Assembly: GCA_045631225.1 (NCBI GenBank)
Contig: JAZQUG010000038.1
Coordinates: forward strand, 47,798-111,797
DNA: 64,000 nucleotides
Direction of reading: 5' to 3'
DNA from: Fimenecus sp045631225
GTDB taxonomy: Bacteria; Bacillota; Clostridia; Oscillospirales; Acutalibacteraceae
Below the pieces are notes generated by a model that worked only from the letters and a program-made list of their open reading frames with translations, was not told the DNA's origin and did no database searches. Shown here in pieces: positions 17,767 through 27,124 of this stretch (positions are counted from its first letter, which is position 1; every line of letters begins with the position of its first letter). Position numbers and translations under genes: made by a program.

Positions 17767-19260
17767 ATGTTTTATACAAGTACAAGAGATAAATCTGTTC
17801 GCGTAACAGCAGCAGAAGCTATCGCAAAAGGCATTTCATCTGAAGGAGGTCTTTTTGTTCCAACAGAAATTCCTGCAATTTCAGCTGAATTCATTGAAAA
17901 ACTTGTTCCAATGACATATATTGAAAGAGCAAAGGAAGTGCTTCGTCTTTATCTTACAGATTTCACAGAAGAAGAGCTTTCAATGTGTGTTGAGGGCGCT
18001 TATAAGGCCGGCAAATTCAGTTCAGATAAGGTTGCGCCTTTATACAAATTAAATGATACTGCAAATGTTCTTGAGCTCTGGAGAGGTCCTACTTGTGCAT
18101 TTAAGGATATGGCTCTTCAGTTATTACCTTATCTTCTCACAGTTTCAGCAGGTAAGACAGTAAAGGATACAGAGATTGTTATCCTTGTTGCTACATCAGG
18201 TGATACAGGTAAAGCAGCACTTGAAGGCTTTGCTGATGTTCCGAATACAAAAATACTTGTATTCTATCCTGTTGACGGTGTAAGCCCAATGCAGAAGCTT
18301 CAGATGACAACTCAGGAAGGCTCAAATGTAAGCGTTTGTGCTATTGAAGGTAACTTTGACGATGCACAGAGTGGTGTTAAGAAGATTTTCACTGATAAGG
18401 ATATTGAAAAGAAATTCAAGGAAAACGGTCTTGCATTTTCATCAGCAAACTCAATCAACTGGGGTCGTCTTGTTCCACAGATTGTTTACTATGTTTCAGC
18501 ATATTGTGATATGCTTCAGAATGGTGAACTTAAAAATGGCGAAGAAATGAATGTAGTTGTTCCTACAGGTAACTTCGGTAATATTCTTGCAGCTTATTAT
18601 GCAAAGAGAATGGGCGTTCCTGTAAAGACTCTCATTTGTGCATCAAATGCAAATAATGTTCTTACAGATTTCCTCACAAGCGGTACTTATGATAAGAACA
18701 GAGATTTCTATTGTACAACATCACCATCAATGGATATTCTTATTTCAAGTAACCTTGAAAGACTTCTTTTCCACCTTTGCGGTGAAAATGATGTTCAGGT
18801 TGCACAGTGGATGTCATCGCTTAATAACGATGGTAAATATACAGTTTCTGCTGATGTTGCTGATAAAGTAAAAGCATTGTTTGCAGCCGGTTGCTGTGAT
18901 GATGCTCAGACTAAAACAACAATCGGTAAAGTATTTGAAGAGAAAAAATATCTCTGCGATACTCATACAGCAGTTGCAGTTAAGGTTTATGACGATTATG
19001 TAGCAAAAACAGGGGATAAGACACCAACAGTTATTGCTTCAACTGCTAATCCATATAAATTCTCTGCAAGTGTTCTTGCTGCAATTACAGACGAAATCAA
19101 AGCAGATAATGAGTTTGATATGGTTGATGAACTCTTTAGTAAGTCAAACGAACCTGTTCCGCAACAGCTTGCAACTCTTAAGGGTAAAGAACCACGCTTT
19201 ACAAGAGTGAGCAAGAAAGAAGATATGAAACAAGTTGTATTTGATATGTTAGGTATCTAA
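17767..19260 (+). CDS. thrC: Threonine synthase
   Basis: 497 aa, the long form of the enzyme. N-terminal MFYTSTRDKSVRVTAAEAI, the PLP lysine in CAFKDMALQL, the phosphate-binding ATSGDTGKAALEGF, and PTGNFGNILAAYYAKRMG. It converts O-phosphohomoserine to threonine. It has its own promoter and terminator, so it is monocistronic; no hom or thrB is adjacent. Confidence 0.96.
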   Translation: MFYTSTRDKSVRVTAAEAIAKGISSEGGLFVPTEIPAISAEFIEKLVPMTYIERAKEVLRLYLTDFTEEELSMCVEGAYKAGKFSSDKVAPLYKLNDTANVLELWRGPTCAFKDMALQLLPYLLTVSAGKTVKDTEIVILVATSGDTGKAALEGFADVPNTKILVFYPVDGVSPMQKLQMTTQEGSNVSVCAIEGNFDDAQSGVKKIFTDKDIEKKFKENGLAFSSANSINWGRLVPQIVYYVSAYCDMLQNGELKNGEEMNVVVPTGNFGNILAAYYAKRMGVPVKTLICASNANNVLTDFLTSGTYDKNRDFYCTTSPSMDILISSNLERLLFHLCGENDVQVAQWMSSLNNDGKYTVSADVADKVKALFAAGCCDDAQTKTTIGKVFEEKKYLCDTHTAVAVKVYDDYVAKTGDKTPTVIASTANPYKFSASVLAAITDEIKADNEFDMVDELFSKSNEPVPQQLATLKGKEPRFTRVSKKEDMKQVVFDMLGI

Positions 19261-19271
19261 AATATAAATAT

Positions 19272-19308
19272 TGCGGAAACCGACAATTATATCAGGTTTC
19301 CGCATTTT
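19272..19308. terminator. Terminator between thrC and the DUF1540 gene
   Basis: Perfect 10-bp stem TGCGGAAACC / GGTTTCCGCA followed by TTTTAGTTTT. It is placed to end both convergent genes. Confidence 0.85.
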
Positions 19309-19312
19309 AGTT

Positions 19313-19477
19313 TTATTCTACGTCTGTCATTTTTAAAGTGAAAGTTGCACATCTTGTATCGTCACAAGAACAAGCGTTGTGTGTACCAACCTTTATTCCG
19401 TCTGCTGTACAGTTCATATGACCGTCATTGAATGTGCAATGACAAGCGTCACATGTGATATTCTTATTTTTATCCAT
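19313..19477 (-). CDS. DUF1540 cysteine-rich small protein
   Basis: 54 aa from the ATG at 19477; the reverse strand has an excellent AAAGGAGG seven bases before it, which excludes the longer frame. It has CDACHCTFNDG near the start, then CTADGIKVG, and CSCDDTRCATF at the end: the regular C-x2-C ... C ... C pattern of DUF1540. The seven cysteines and two histidines suggest zinc or other metal binding; function unknown. It is divergent from the phosphoesterase gene. Confidence 0.85.
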   Translation of the reverse strand: MDKNKNITCDACHCTFNDGHMNCTADGIKVGTHNACSCDDTRCATFTLKMTDVE

Positions 19478-19546
19478 TTTTAATAACCTCCTTTCTTTTT
19501 TATTTTTTGAGGATGGTCCATAATTATTCATAGGAGAAAATTCTTT

Positions 19547-20236
19547 ATGTCCGTTTATGCTATTGGTGATACTCATTTATCATTTTCTGTTGATAAGCCC
19601 ATGGATATTTTCAAGGGCTGGGACGACTATGCCCAAAGAATAGAAAGTAATTGGCAACGATTGGTTGAAGAGGATGACACGGTAATAATCAATGGTGATA
19701 TTTCTTGGGCAATGAGTCTGGAAGAGGCTGAAAAGGATTTTGAGTTTCTCAACAACTTAAAAGGAACAAAAATTATCTCAAAAGGTAATCACGATTATTG
19801 GTGGAATACTGTTACAAAAATGGAAAAGTTCTGTAAAGAAAAAGGTTTCGATTCAATAAAGTTTCTTCATAACAACGCATATCGTATAGGTGATATTTCT
19901 GTTGCAGGTACTCGTGGTTGGTTCTTTGATGCTGAAAGTGAAAATATTGATAAAGTTATGGCTCGTGAGTGTGCAAGACTTCAACGTTCTATTGACGAAG
20001 CAAAAAAGCTTGGTGGAGAGGTAGTAGTGTTTCTTCATTATCCACCAATAAGTATGTTGCGTGATTGTGAACCTATTTTAAAAGTGCTTATTGATAATGA
20101 AATTTCAAGATGCTATTACGGTCATCTCCATGGAGGAGCAATCAAAGGTGCTTTGAACGGTGAAAAATATGGAATAAAATTCCATTTGAATTCAGCAGAT
20201 TATCTTGATTTTTGTCCGTTATTTATTAATAAATAA
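19547..20236 (+). CDS. Calcineurin-like metallophosphoesterase
   Basis: 229 aa, cytosolic. Metal-binding motifs in order: IGDTHLSF, INGDISW, SKGNHDYWW, FLHYPPIS and YGHLHGG. The signature is complete, so it should be an active phosphoesterase. The substrate is not evident. TAGGAG precedes the ATG. Confidence 0.88.
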   Translation: MSVYAIGDTHLSFSVDKPMDIFKGWDDYAQRIESNWQRLVEEDDTVIINGDISWAMSLEEAEKDFEFLNNLKGTKIISKGNHDYWWNTVTKMEKFCKEKGFDSIKFLHNNAYRIGDISVAGTRGWFFDAESENIDKVMARECARLQRSIDEAKKLGGEVVVFLHYPPISMLRDCEPILKVLIDNEISRCYYGHLHGGAIKGALNGEKYGIKFHLNSADYLDFCPLFINK

Positions 20237-20297
20237 TTTTTTTCAATAAAATTAGTATTATTTTTGCTGAAAAATGAAGAAAAACTAAAGGAAAATA

Positions 20298-20326
20298 TTG
20301 TAATTATTTTTTTTATGTGATATAAT
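20298..20326 (+). promoter_or_regulatory. Promoter of the tig-clpP-clpX cluster
   Basis: TTGTAA (20298-20303), 17-bp T-rich spacer, perfect TATAAT (20321-20326), 60 bases before the tig start. Confidence 0.7.
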
Positions 20327-20386
20327 ATCGTGAATATTGCGGTAAAATAAAACGCTGTAAACAATAATATTCAGGAGGAATATTTA

Positions 20387-21766
20387 ATGTTAAAGTCAAC
20401 AAACAATGTAGAAAAGAATGTTTACGAACTCGAAATCTCAATCGATGGCGAAAAATTTGAGGCTGCTGTTCAGAAGGCATATCTCAAGCAGAGAAAAGAT
20501 ATTGCTATCAAGGGATTCAGAAAAGGTAAGGCTCCAAGAGCTTTCATCGAAAAGTTATATGGTGAAGGTGTATTCTATGAAGATGCTCTTGAACTTGTTT
20601 ATCCTGAGGCTGTAAGCGAAGCAATTATCGAATCAAAGCTCGATGTTGTTGGTGCTCCATATGACCTTGAAGTTCCTGAAATCGGTAAAGATGGTGTGGT
20701 ATTAAAGCTTAAGGTTGCTGTTAAACCAGAAGTTAAGCTTGGTGAATACAAGGGACTTAAGGCTACAAAGCCTTCTTGTAAAGTAGCAGCTGACGAAGTT
20801 AAGGCTGAACTTGCTAAGATGCAGGAACAGAACTCAAGAATGGTTAGCGTTGAAAAGAGAGCAGTTAAGAAGAATGATACAGCAGTTATCGATTTTGAAG
20901 GCTTCGTTGATGGCGTAGCTTTTGATGGCGGTAAAGCTGAAAAGTATGAACTTGTAATCGGTAGCGGTTCATTCATTCCTGGTTTTGAAGACCAGATTAT
21001 CGGTCATAAAATCGGTGAAGAATTCGATGTAAATGTTACATTCCCTGCAGAATATCAGGAAAACCTCGCATCAAAGGATGCAGTTTTCAAGATTAAGCTT
21101 CATGAAATCAAGGTTAAGGAGCTTCCTGCACTTGATGATGAATTTGCAAAGGATGTAAGTGAATTCGATACTCTTGACGAACTTAAGAAGAGCGTTAAGG
21201 CACAGCTTGAAGAAGCAAAGAAAGCAGATGCTGATAATAAGGTAGTAAATGACCTTCTTGAAGAAGTTGTTAAGGGAATGAAAGTTGACGTTCCTGCAGT
21301 TATGATTGAAGCAGAAATCGACAATATTGTTGATAACTTCAATTACAGACTTCAGTCACAGGGTCTTGACCTCAACACATATCTTTCATATACAGGTATG
21401 GAAATGGCTGCTTTCAGAGAAGGCTATAAAGAAAATGCTGAAGCTCAGGTTAAACTCAGCCTTGCTATTGAAGCAATCGTTAAGGCTGAAAATATCGAAG
21501 CTACTGAAGATGAAGTTAATGCTGAATATGAAAACCTTGCAAAAACATATAATATGGATGTTGATGCAGTTAAGAAAGCAATTCCTACAGAATCTCTTGC
21601 AGGTGATATCAAGTCAAAGAAAGCAATTGACCTTGTTAAAGACAGTGCAAAGGTAACTGAAGAAAAAGCAACAAAGAAGACAGCTGAAAAGAAAGACGGA
21701 GAAGAAAAAGCTCCTGCAAAAAAGACAGCTGCAAAGAAAACAAAGAAAGCAGAAGACGCTGAATAA
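20387..21766 (+). CDS. tig: Trigger factor
   Basis: 459 aa. Ribosome-binding domain with the signature GFRKGKAPRAFIEKLYG (residues 45-60), a central FKBP-type PPIase domain (NDTAVIDFEGFVDGVAFDGG; FIPGFEDQIIG), then the helical cradle. The last 35 residues are a Lys/Ala/Glu tail (TKKTAEKKDGEEKAPAKKTA), longer than in Bacillus. It chaperones nascent chains and precedes clpP-clpX, the classical order. Confidence 0.97.
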   Translation: MLKSTNNVEKNVYELEISIDGEKFEAAVQKAYLKQRKDIAIKGFRKGKAPRAFIEKLYGEGVFYEDALELVYPEAVSEAIIESKLDVVGAPYDLEVPEIGKDGVVLKLKVAVKPEVKLGEYKGLKATKPSCKVAADEVKAELAKMQEQNSRMVSVEKRAVKKNDTAVIDFEGFVDGVAFDGGKAEKYELVIGSGSFIPGFEDQIIGHKIGEEFDVNVTFPAEYQENLASKDAVFKIKLHEIKVKELPALDDEFAKDVSEFDTLDELKKSVKAQLEEAKKADADNKVVNDLLEEVVKGMKVDVPAVMIEAEIDNIVDNFNYRLQSQGLDLNTYLSYTGMEMAAFREGYKENAEAQVKLSLAIEAIVKAENIEATEDEVNAEYENLAKTYNMDVDAVKKAIPTESLAGDIKSKKAIDLVKDSAKVTEEKATKKTAEKKDGEEKAPAKKTAAKKTKKAEDAE

Positions 21767-21788
21767 TTAAATATTTGTATAAGCCTTG

Positions 21789-21822
21789 AAGAATTGTCCA
21801 ATACTCAAAAGGACAATTCTTT
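21789..21822 (+). terminator. Hairpin between tig and clpP, possible partial terminator
   Basis: Perfect 11-bp stem AAGAATTGTCC / GGACAATTCTT with an 11-base loop. The T tail is short, so partial termination or mRNA processing is as likely as full termination. Confidence 0.5.
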
Positions 21823-21847
21823 AATGCTATTGAATGGAGGTAATATT

Positions 21848-22429
21848 ATGGCACTTGTACCATACGTTGTTGAACAGACAAACAGAGGGGAAAGACAGTA
21901 CGATATTTTTTCAAGACTTTTAAATGACAGAATTATCGTTTTGTCAGATGAGGTAAACGATGCAACTGCGTCATTGGTTGTGGCTCAGTTACTTTATCTT
22001 GAGGGACAGGATAGCGAAAAAGATATTAGCCTTTATATTAACAGCCCGGGTGGTTCAGTTTCAGCAGGACTTGCAATTTATGATACTATGCAGTACATCA
22101 AGTGTGATGTTTCTACAATTTGTATGGGTATGGCTGCAAGTATGGGAGCATTTTTGCTTTCATCAGGTGCAAAGGGTAAGAGATTTGCACTTCCTAACAG
22201 TGAAATTATGATTCATCAGCCTTTGGGTGGTGCTCAGGGTCAGGCAACTGATATTAAAATTGCTGCTGAGCATATTCTCAGAACTCGTGAAAAACTCAAT
22301 AAAATTCTTGCAGAAAATACAGGTAAACCAATTGAACAGATTGCTCTTGATACAGAGCGTGATAATTGGCTTTCTGCACAGGAAGCAATGGATTACGGTA
22401 TTGTGGATAAGGTTTTCTATAAGAGATAA
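21848..22429 (+). CDS. clpP: ATP-dependent Clp protease proteolytic subunit
   Basis: 193 aa from the ATG at 21848, set by TGGAGG; an earlier in-frame start at 21794 lies in the intergenic hairpin. Catalytic serine in CMGMAASMGAF, histidine in EIMIHQPLGG, aspartate in DTERDNW. It forms the proteolytic barrel used by ClpX (next gene) and by the ClpE-like unfoldase at 58308. Confidence 0.97.
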   Translation: MALVPYVVEQTNRGERQYDIFSRLLNDRIIVLSDEVNDATASLVVAQLLYLEGQDSEKDISLYINSPGGSVSAGLAIYDTMQYIKCDVSTICMGMAASMGAFLLSSGAKGKRFALPNSEIMIHQPLGGAQGQATDIKIAAEHILRTREKLNKILAENTGKPIEQIALDTERDNWLSAQEAMDYGIVDKVFYKR

Positions 22430-22441
22430 TAGAGGTTTATT

Positions 22442-23755
22442 ATGGCGAGAGAAAACGATAAAGAAAGAAATGTCAGATGTTCCTTTTGTGGTAAAACACA
22501 GGAACAGGTTGACAAACTTATAGCCGGTCCCGGTGTTTATATTTGCGACGAATGTATAGAACTTTGTATGGGTATTATCGATGATGGTGATAACAGAAGT
22601 CGTAGTAATTCAGGGAAAAAAGTAAAACTTGAAGAAAAAGTTCTTCCGAAACCACAGGAAATCAAGGCTAAGCTTGATGAATATGTGGTTGGTCAGGATG
22701 AGGCAAAAAAAACTTTAAGTGTTGCTGTTTATAATCATTATAAAAGAATTTATTATGGGTTTGATGATGGTGTTGAAATTCAGAAGAGCAACGTTGTGCT
22801 TTTAGGACCAACAGGTGTTGGTAAAACTGTACTTGCACAGACTCTTGCAAAAATTATCGATGTTCCATTTGCTATTGCTGATGCAACAACCCTTACAGAA
22901 GCAGGTTATGTTGGTGAAGACGTTGAGAATATTCTTTTAAGACTTATTCAGGCAGCTGACTTCGATATTGAAAAGGCAGAGCGTGGCATTATTTATGTCG
23001 ATGAAATTGACAAGATTGCTCGTAAGAGTGAAAATCCGTCAATTACCCGAGATGTAAGTGGTGAAGGTGTTCAACAGGCTCTTCTTAAAATTCTTGAGGG
23101 AACTGTTTCTAATGTTCCTCCACAGGGTGGAAGAAAGCATCCACAACAGGAGTTTATCCAGATAGATACATCAAATATCCTCTTTATTTGTGGCGGAGCT
23201 TTTGATGGCATTGAAAAGATTGTTGAGAAACGTGCCGGTAATTCCGGACTTGGTTTTGGTGCTGAAATAAAAAATAAGGCACAGTTTCAGGAAGAAGATG
23301 TATATTCAAAGGTCATTTCACAAGACCTTGTTAAGTTTGGCCTTATTCCTGAGCTTGTAGGTCGTGTTCCTGTTATAACTGCGTTACAACAGCTTTCAAA
23401 GGATGATTTAATCAGAATTCTTTCAGAGCCTAAAAATGCACTTTTGAAACAGTTTAAGGCATTGTTCAATATGGATAATGTTGAACTTGAGTTTACCAAC
23501 GATGCACTTGTTGCAATTGCAGAGAAAACTCTTGAAAAGAAAACAGGTGCACGTGGTCTTCGTGGCATAATGGAAAATACGCTTATGAATATTATGTATG
23601 AGACACCATCTGACCATACAATTTCAAAGATTATTATTACAAGAGATTGTATTGATGGAAACGGTAGCCCTGAAATCATTCGTGATGAATCAAGAAAACC
23701 TGGTGTTCTTACATCAAAAATTCTTAATAAATCAAACTCAAAAAGAGCAATATAA
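22442..23755 (+). CDS. clpX: ATP-dependent Clp protease ATP-binding subunit ClpX
   Basis: 437 aa. N-terminal zinc-binding domain (CSFCGKTQEQV ... GVYICDECIELC), Walker A GPTGVGKTVLAQ, Walker B IIYVDEIDKI, and the IGF-like ClpP-docking loop region around GNSGLGFG. It unfolds substrates for ClpP. A terminator follows. Confidence 0.97.
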   Translation: MARENDKERNVRCSFCGKTQEQVDKLIAGPGVYICDECIELCMGIIDDGDNRSRSNSGKKVKLEEKVLPKPQEIKAKLDEYVVGQDEAKKTLSVAVYNHYKRIYYGFDDGVEIQKSNVVLLGPTGVGKTVLAQTLAKIIDVPFAIADATTLTEAGYVGEDVENILLRLIQAADFDIEKAERGIIYVDEIDKIARKSENPSITRDVSGEGVQQALLKILEGTVSNVPPQGGRKHPQQEFIQIDTSNILFICGGAFDGIEKIVEKRAGNSGLGFGAEIKNKAQFQEEDVYSKVISQDLVKFGLIPELVGRVPVITALQQLSKDDLIRILSEPKNALLKQFKALFNMDNVELEFTNDALVAIAEKTLEKKTGARGLRGIMENTLMNIMYETPSDHTISKIIITRDCIDGNGSPEIIRDESRKPGVLTSKILNKSNSKRAI

Positions 23756-23761
23756 ATAATT

Positions 23762-23788
23762 AAGCCACGGTTTTCCGTGGCTTAATTT
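23762..23788 (+). terminator. Terminator after clpX
   Basis: Perfect 9-bp stem AAGCCACGG / CCGTGGCTT with a TTTT loop, then AATTTAA. Confidence 0.8.
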
Positions 23789-23815
23789 AAGTTATCAACT
23801 TAAGGTGATACATAT

Positions 23816-24715
23816 ATGAAAACGAAAATTAAAGCTACTGTTCTTCTCTTTCTTACTGCAATTATATGGGGATTTGCATTTGTTGCACAAAGAGTAGGCG
23901 CAGAATTTGTCGGTGCTTTTACATTCAATGGAGTAAGATTCTTCTTAGGTGCATTGTCATTAATACCGGTAATACTCATTTTTGAACGTGAAAAAGTTGA
24001 TAAATCGAAATTTATAAAAATACTTATTCCCGGTCTTCTTGCCGGTACAGTTCTTTTTATAGCATCAACCTTACAACAATATGGTGTAGAAATAACGCAA
24101 AGTGCAGGTAAAGCAGGTTTTCTTACAGGACTTTATACTGTTTTAGTACCTTTAATTAGATTTGTTATGGGTAAGAAAACCAGCATCTTTACGTTGTTTG
24201 GTGCTGTTTTTGCAGTAACCGGTTTGTTTTTCTTGTGTATGACAGGTAATGAATTTACCTTTGGAATAGGTGATGTTGTATTAATTATCGGTGCATTCTT
24301 CTGGGCAGGACATATTCTTGTTGTAGATAAATATGTTAATGATATAAGTCCTTTAAAGTTCAGTTTAGTTCAGTTTTTAGTCTGTGGGATTTTAAGTATG
24401 ACTTTTGCCTTTATCCTTGAAGATATTGAGTTATCTGCAATCAAGAGTGCAGGAATCCCGATTCTCTATGGTGGCATAATGTCGGTTGGTGTTGCTTATA
24501 CTTGCCAGATTTTAGGACAAAAGGATTCTGACCCCACATTTGCATCGATTGTTTTCTCTACAGAATCTGTTTTCAGTGCAATCGGTGGTGCACTTCTTCT
24601 TAATGAGATAATGAGTGGTAGAGGGTATTTAGGTTGTGTTCTTATTTTTATCGGTATAGTTCTTTCACAGTTAAATCCATCTGTAATAAAGAAATCTATT
24701 AAAAATAACAGATAA
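23816..24715 (+). CDS. EamA-family (DMT superfamily) transporter
   Basis: 299 aa with about ten hydrophobic helices in two EamA repeats; the first begins ATVLLFLTAIIWGFAFVAQR with GAFTFNGVRFFLG, and the second starts near residue 150. Such carriers export amino acids or other metabolites. The substrate is not predictable. It stands between two terminator/promoter pairs and is probably a single-gene unit. Confidence 0.88.
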   Translation: MKTKIKATVLLFLTAIIWGFAFVAQRVGAEFVGAFTFNGVRFFLGALSLIPVILIFEREKVDKSKFIKILIPGLLAGTVLFIASTLQQYGVEITQSAGKAGFLTGLYTVLVPLIRFVMGKKTSIFTLFGAVFAVTGLFFLCMTGNEFTFGIGDVVLIIGAFFWAGHILVVDKYVNDISPLKFSLVQFLVCGILSMTFAFILEDIELSAIKSAGIPILYGGIMSVGVAYTCQILGQKDSDPTFASIVFSTESVFSAIGGALLLNEIMSGRGYLGCVLIFIGIVLSQLNPSVIKKSIKNNR

Positions 24716-24742
24716 CATAATCGTTACATTTTATTTTAATTA

Positions 24743-24771
24743 TTGACTTTATGTAAAGTATTAAGTAAAAT
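24743..24771 (+). promoter_or_regulatory. Promoter of the sugar transferase gene
   Basis: TTGACT (24743-24748), 17-bp spacer, TAAAAT (24766-24771). Its position shows that a longer in-frame start at 24743 cannot be used. Confidence 0.75.
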
Positions 24772-24802
24772 GTGTTTAGTTATAAAACTTGGAGGCTGTA
24801 TT

Positions 24803-26173
24803 ATGAATATATTACAAAAAGCCCAAAGAACAATTATATTTTTAATTAAAGCAATTATGTATGTTCTTCTTACAGGAACATTCTTTGTTGTTTTCAGTAC
24901 GGAATATTCATGGCTTCTCCATCTGTCTCGTACAACCGGTGTTACCTTTGTTACCTTTTGTGTTCTGGAAGTTTCACTTGTTTCAATTTATGGCGGATAT
25001 GCTATCGGCAGATTGAAAAGTAAGCCAATAATTACGTCACTTTCATTAGCAACAATTGTAACAGACCTTGTTACTCATTTACAGCTTTGTATTATGAATG
25101 TTAATGAAAAAAACAACGCTTATTTTGTATATGAATCTCCTGATTTGCTGATTCTTGTAATGCTCATACAGTTAGCTCTCATTTTCTTGTTCACATACCT
25201 TGGACAGGCTATATATTTTGGAATTAATAAGCCTGAAAAATGTTGTGTTATAACAAACTCAGAAGCTGCACTCAATACGATTATGCCAAAGATTACAAGA
25301 TATAAAAAACAGTATAACGTAACTGATATGGTTCATTTTACATCACCTAATGTTTATGATGTTATTAATAAATGCGATACTGTTTTTATTTATGAAATTC
25401 CGACAAAGCAAAAGGTGCTTTATACTGAATATTGTTATGCAAACAATAAAAATGTATATAGCAGCTTCGAAATATCTGATATTATGATTATGGGCGGAAG
25501 GTCGATTCTTTTAGATGACAAACCTATGGTATCGGCAGTTATTCGTGAACTTACTTTTGAACAACGCTTTGTAAAAAGAGCAATGGATATATTAATTTCT
25601 CTTGTAGGTATTGTTCTTACAGGACCGATAATGCTTGTTGCGGCTGCACTTATCAAGGCTGAAGATGGTGGCAAGGTTTTCTTCCGTCAGAAACGAGCAA
25701 CAAGAGGTGGAGAGCTTTTTGATGTTTTGAAATTCCGTACAATGACCGAGGTTGACAGCACTAACGAGTCAGCAAAGGATAATGATAAAAGAATTACTAA
25801 GATTGGTAAGTATTTAAGATTGTTCAGAATTGATGAATTACCACAGTTTTTCAATATTCTTAAAGGCGATATGAGTGTTGTAGGACCTCGACCTGAAATG
25901 ATTGAAAATGTAAGTAAATATACAGCTGAATTACCTGAATTCTCATACAGATTAAAGGTTAAAGGCGGACTTACAGGCTATGCTCAGATTGTAGGTAAGT
26001 ATAATACATCACCAAAGGACAAGCTTGTTCTTGACCTTATGTATATTGAAAAATACAGCTTGTGGCTTGATTTTAAACTTATTATGCAGACTGTAACTGT
26101 TTTATTTAAAGCAGGTGACAGTACAAAAGGCTTTGGTAAAGCAGAGAAAAAATACGAGTTTACCGAACAATGA
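24803..26173 (+). CDS. Polyprenyl-phosphate glycosylphosphotransferase (exopolysaccharide initiation)
   Basis: 456 aa from the ATG at 24803 (GGAGG upstream). Four N-terminal membrane helices and a nucleotide-binding-like CoA_binding region precede the C-terminal bacterial sugar transferase domain from about residue 255: FVKRAMDILISLVGIV, KVFFRQKRATRGGELFDVLK, FRTM and SVVGPRPEM. It would transfer a sugar-1-phosphate from UDP-sugar to undecaprenyl phosphate, the first step of exopolysaccharide or glycan synthesis. No other polysaccharide genes follow, so its product pathway must be encoded elsewhere. Confidence 0.92.
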   Translation: MNILQKAQRTIIFLIKAIMYVLLTGTFFVVFSTEYSWLLHLSRTTGVTFVTFCVLEVSLVSIYGGYAIGRLKSKPIITSLSLATIVTDLVTHLQLCIMNVNEKNNAYFVYESPDLLILVMLIQLALIFLFTYLGQAIYFGINKPEKCCVITNSEAALNTIMPKITRYKKQYNVTDMVHFTSPNVYDVINKCDTVFIYEIPTKQKVLYTEYCYANNKNVYSSFEISDIMIMGGRSILLDDKPMVSAVIRELTFEQRFVKRAMDILISLVGIVLTGPIMLVAAALIKAEDGGKVFFRQKRATRGGELFDVLKFRTMTEVDSTNESAKDNDKRITKIGKYLRLFRIDELPQFFNILKGDMSVVGPRPEMIENVSKYTAELPEFSYRLKVKGGLTGYAQIVGKYNTSPKDKLVLDLMYIEKYSLWLDFKLIMQTVTVLFKAGDSTKGFGKAEKKYEFTEQ

Positions 26174-26176
26174 TTT

Positions 26177-26214
26177 AAAACCTCATGAGGGAAATCCTTT
26201 GTGAGGTTTTATTT
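26177..26214 (+). terminator. Terminator after the sugar transferase gene
   Basis: 9-bp stem AAAACCTCA / TGAGGTTTT followed by ATTTATTTTA. Confidence 0.8.
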
Positions 26215-26223
26215 ATTTTATTG

Positions 26224-26252
26224 TTGTTAATATGTATGTTTTATGATATACT
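26224..26252 (+). promoter_or_regulatory. Promoter of the LCP-like/transglutaminase/fol cluster
   Basis: TTGTTA (26224-26229), 17-bp spacer, TATACT (26247-26252), 30 bases before the start of the LCP-like gene. Confidence 0.55.
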
Positions 26253-26282
26253 ATATTAAATATTAAAGAATAATGGTGTATT

Positions 26283-27122
26283 ATGAGTTATAATAAAGGG
26301 ATTTTTCCAAATGAAGCAAAAACTAATAATAAATTAAAGCCGTTTATAATAGCTTTTGCAGTTTTTATAATTATTTTATCGGTTTGCTCAATGTTTTTGT
26401 TTATGTATTCTCTTGATTTTGACATCAACAATCTTGTTGAGTCAACTACTGTACAAGAAGAAACAATAACAGAAGAGCCGAAACCTGTTTATTCTGTTGA
26501 ATCGCTGTCAGGCAAATCAAATGTTATGTTTATTATTACAGATAATGATGATAAGATTCAATCTGTCTTCTGCACTTTGGTGGATTTTGATAATAAGACA
26601 TTTAAAGTGAAGCAAGTAAATGGTGATGCACAGTATTTATACGGAAAAACATATAAGAGTATAAACGGAATTTATACTGACTTTTCTGAAGTTGGTGTTG
26701 CAGAATTCTTTTCAGAAAAATGGAGCATAAGTGTTGATAAATATGCGGTTTTTAAAATGTCTGACCTTAGAAAATTTTTATCATCATTTAATGGTATTAC
26801 AGTTAATGTATCTGAAAATGTAAATTATAAATCAAGTGACTTTAATCTTGAACTCTCAAAAGGTAAGCAAGAACTTTCAGGCGAAAAAGCATTGAATTAT
26901 CTTATGATTTGTGATGACAAGGAGCAAGTGCTTTGCGATATTGTTGCATCAGTTTTAAAGGCTGATTATATGGAAAAATCAGAAAGTCTTTTCAAAAAAT
27001 TTGCCAACTTATCAAAAACAGATATTTCAGTTATAGATTTTTTTGATTCAGTTAAAACGCTTGAAACATACTGTTATGCTGATGATAAGTTTTTGCCTGA
27101 ACCTTTTGCTGATGGGGAATAA
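26283..27122 (+). CDS. Degenerate LytR-CpsA-Psr (LCP)-like membrane protein
   Basis: 279 aa. A short cytosolic N-terminus, one membrane helix (about 20-43) and an extracellular domain that follows the LCP layout: SNVMFIITDNDDK, KSINGIYTDFSEVGVAEF, SVDKYAVFKMSDLRKFLSSF, NGITVNVSENV, then SKGKQELSGEKALNYLMICD. LCP enzymes attach wall glycans from polyprenyl pyrophosphate carriers using conserved Asp and Arg residues. Here the usual PRD and the YxRxR arginines are replaced (VNGDA; LMICDDKEQVLCD). The fold is therefore probably LCP but activity is doubtful. It is three bases before the transglutaminase-like gene. Confidence 0.6.
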   Translation: MSYNKGIFPNEAKTNNKLKPFIIAFAVFIIILSVCSMFLFMYSLDFDINNLVESTTVQEETITEEPKPVYSVESLSGKSNVMFIITDNDDKIQSVFCTLVDFDNKTFKVKQVNGDAQYLYGKTYKSINGIYTDFSEVGVAEFFSEKWSISVDKYAVFKMSDLRKFLSSFNGITVNVSENVNYKSSDFNLELSKGKQELSGEKALNYLMICDDKEQVLCDIVASVLKADYMEKSESLFKKFANLSKTDISVIDFFDSVKTLETYCYADDKFLPEPFADGE

Positions 27123-27124
27123 TT

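Noticed and set aside
24743..24802. N-terminal extension of the sugar transferase from TTG 24743
   Set aside because: This stretch contains the -35 and -10 boxes; the strong ribosome site points to ATG 24803.
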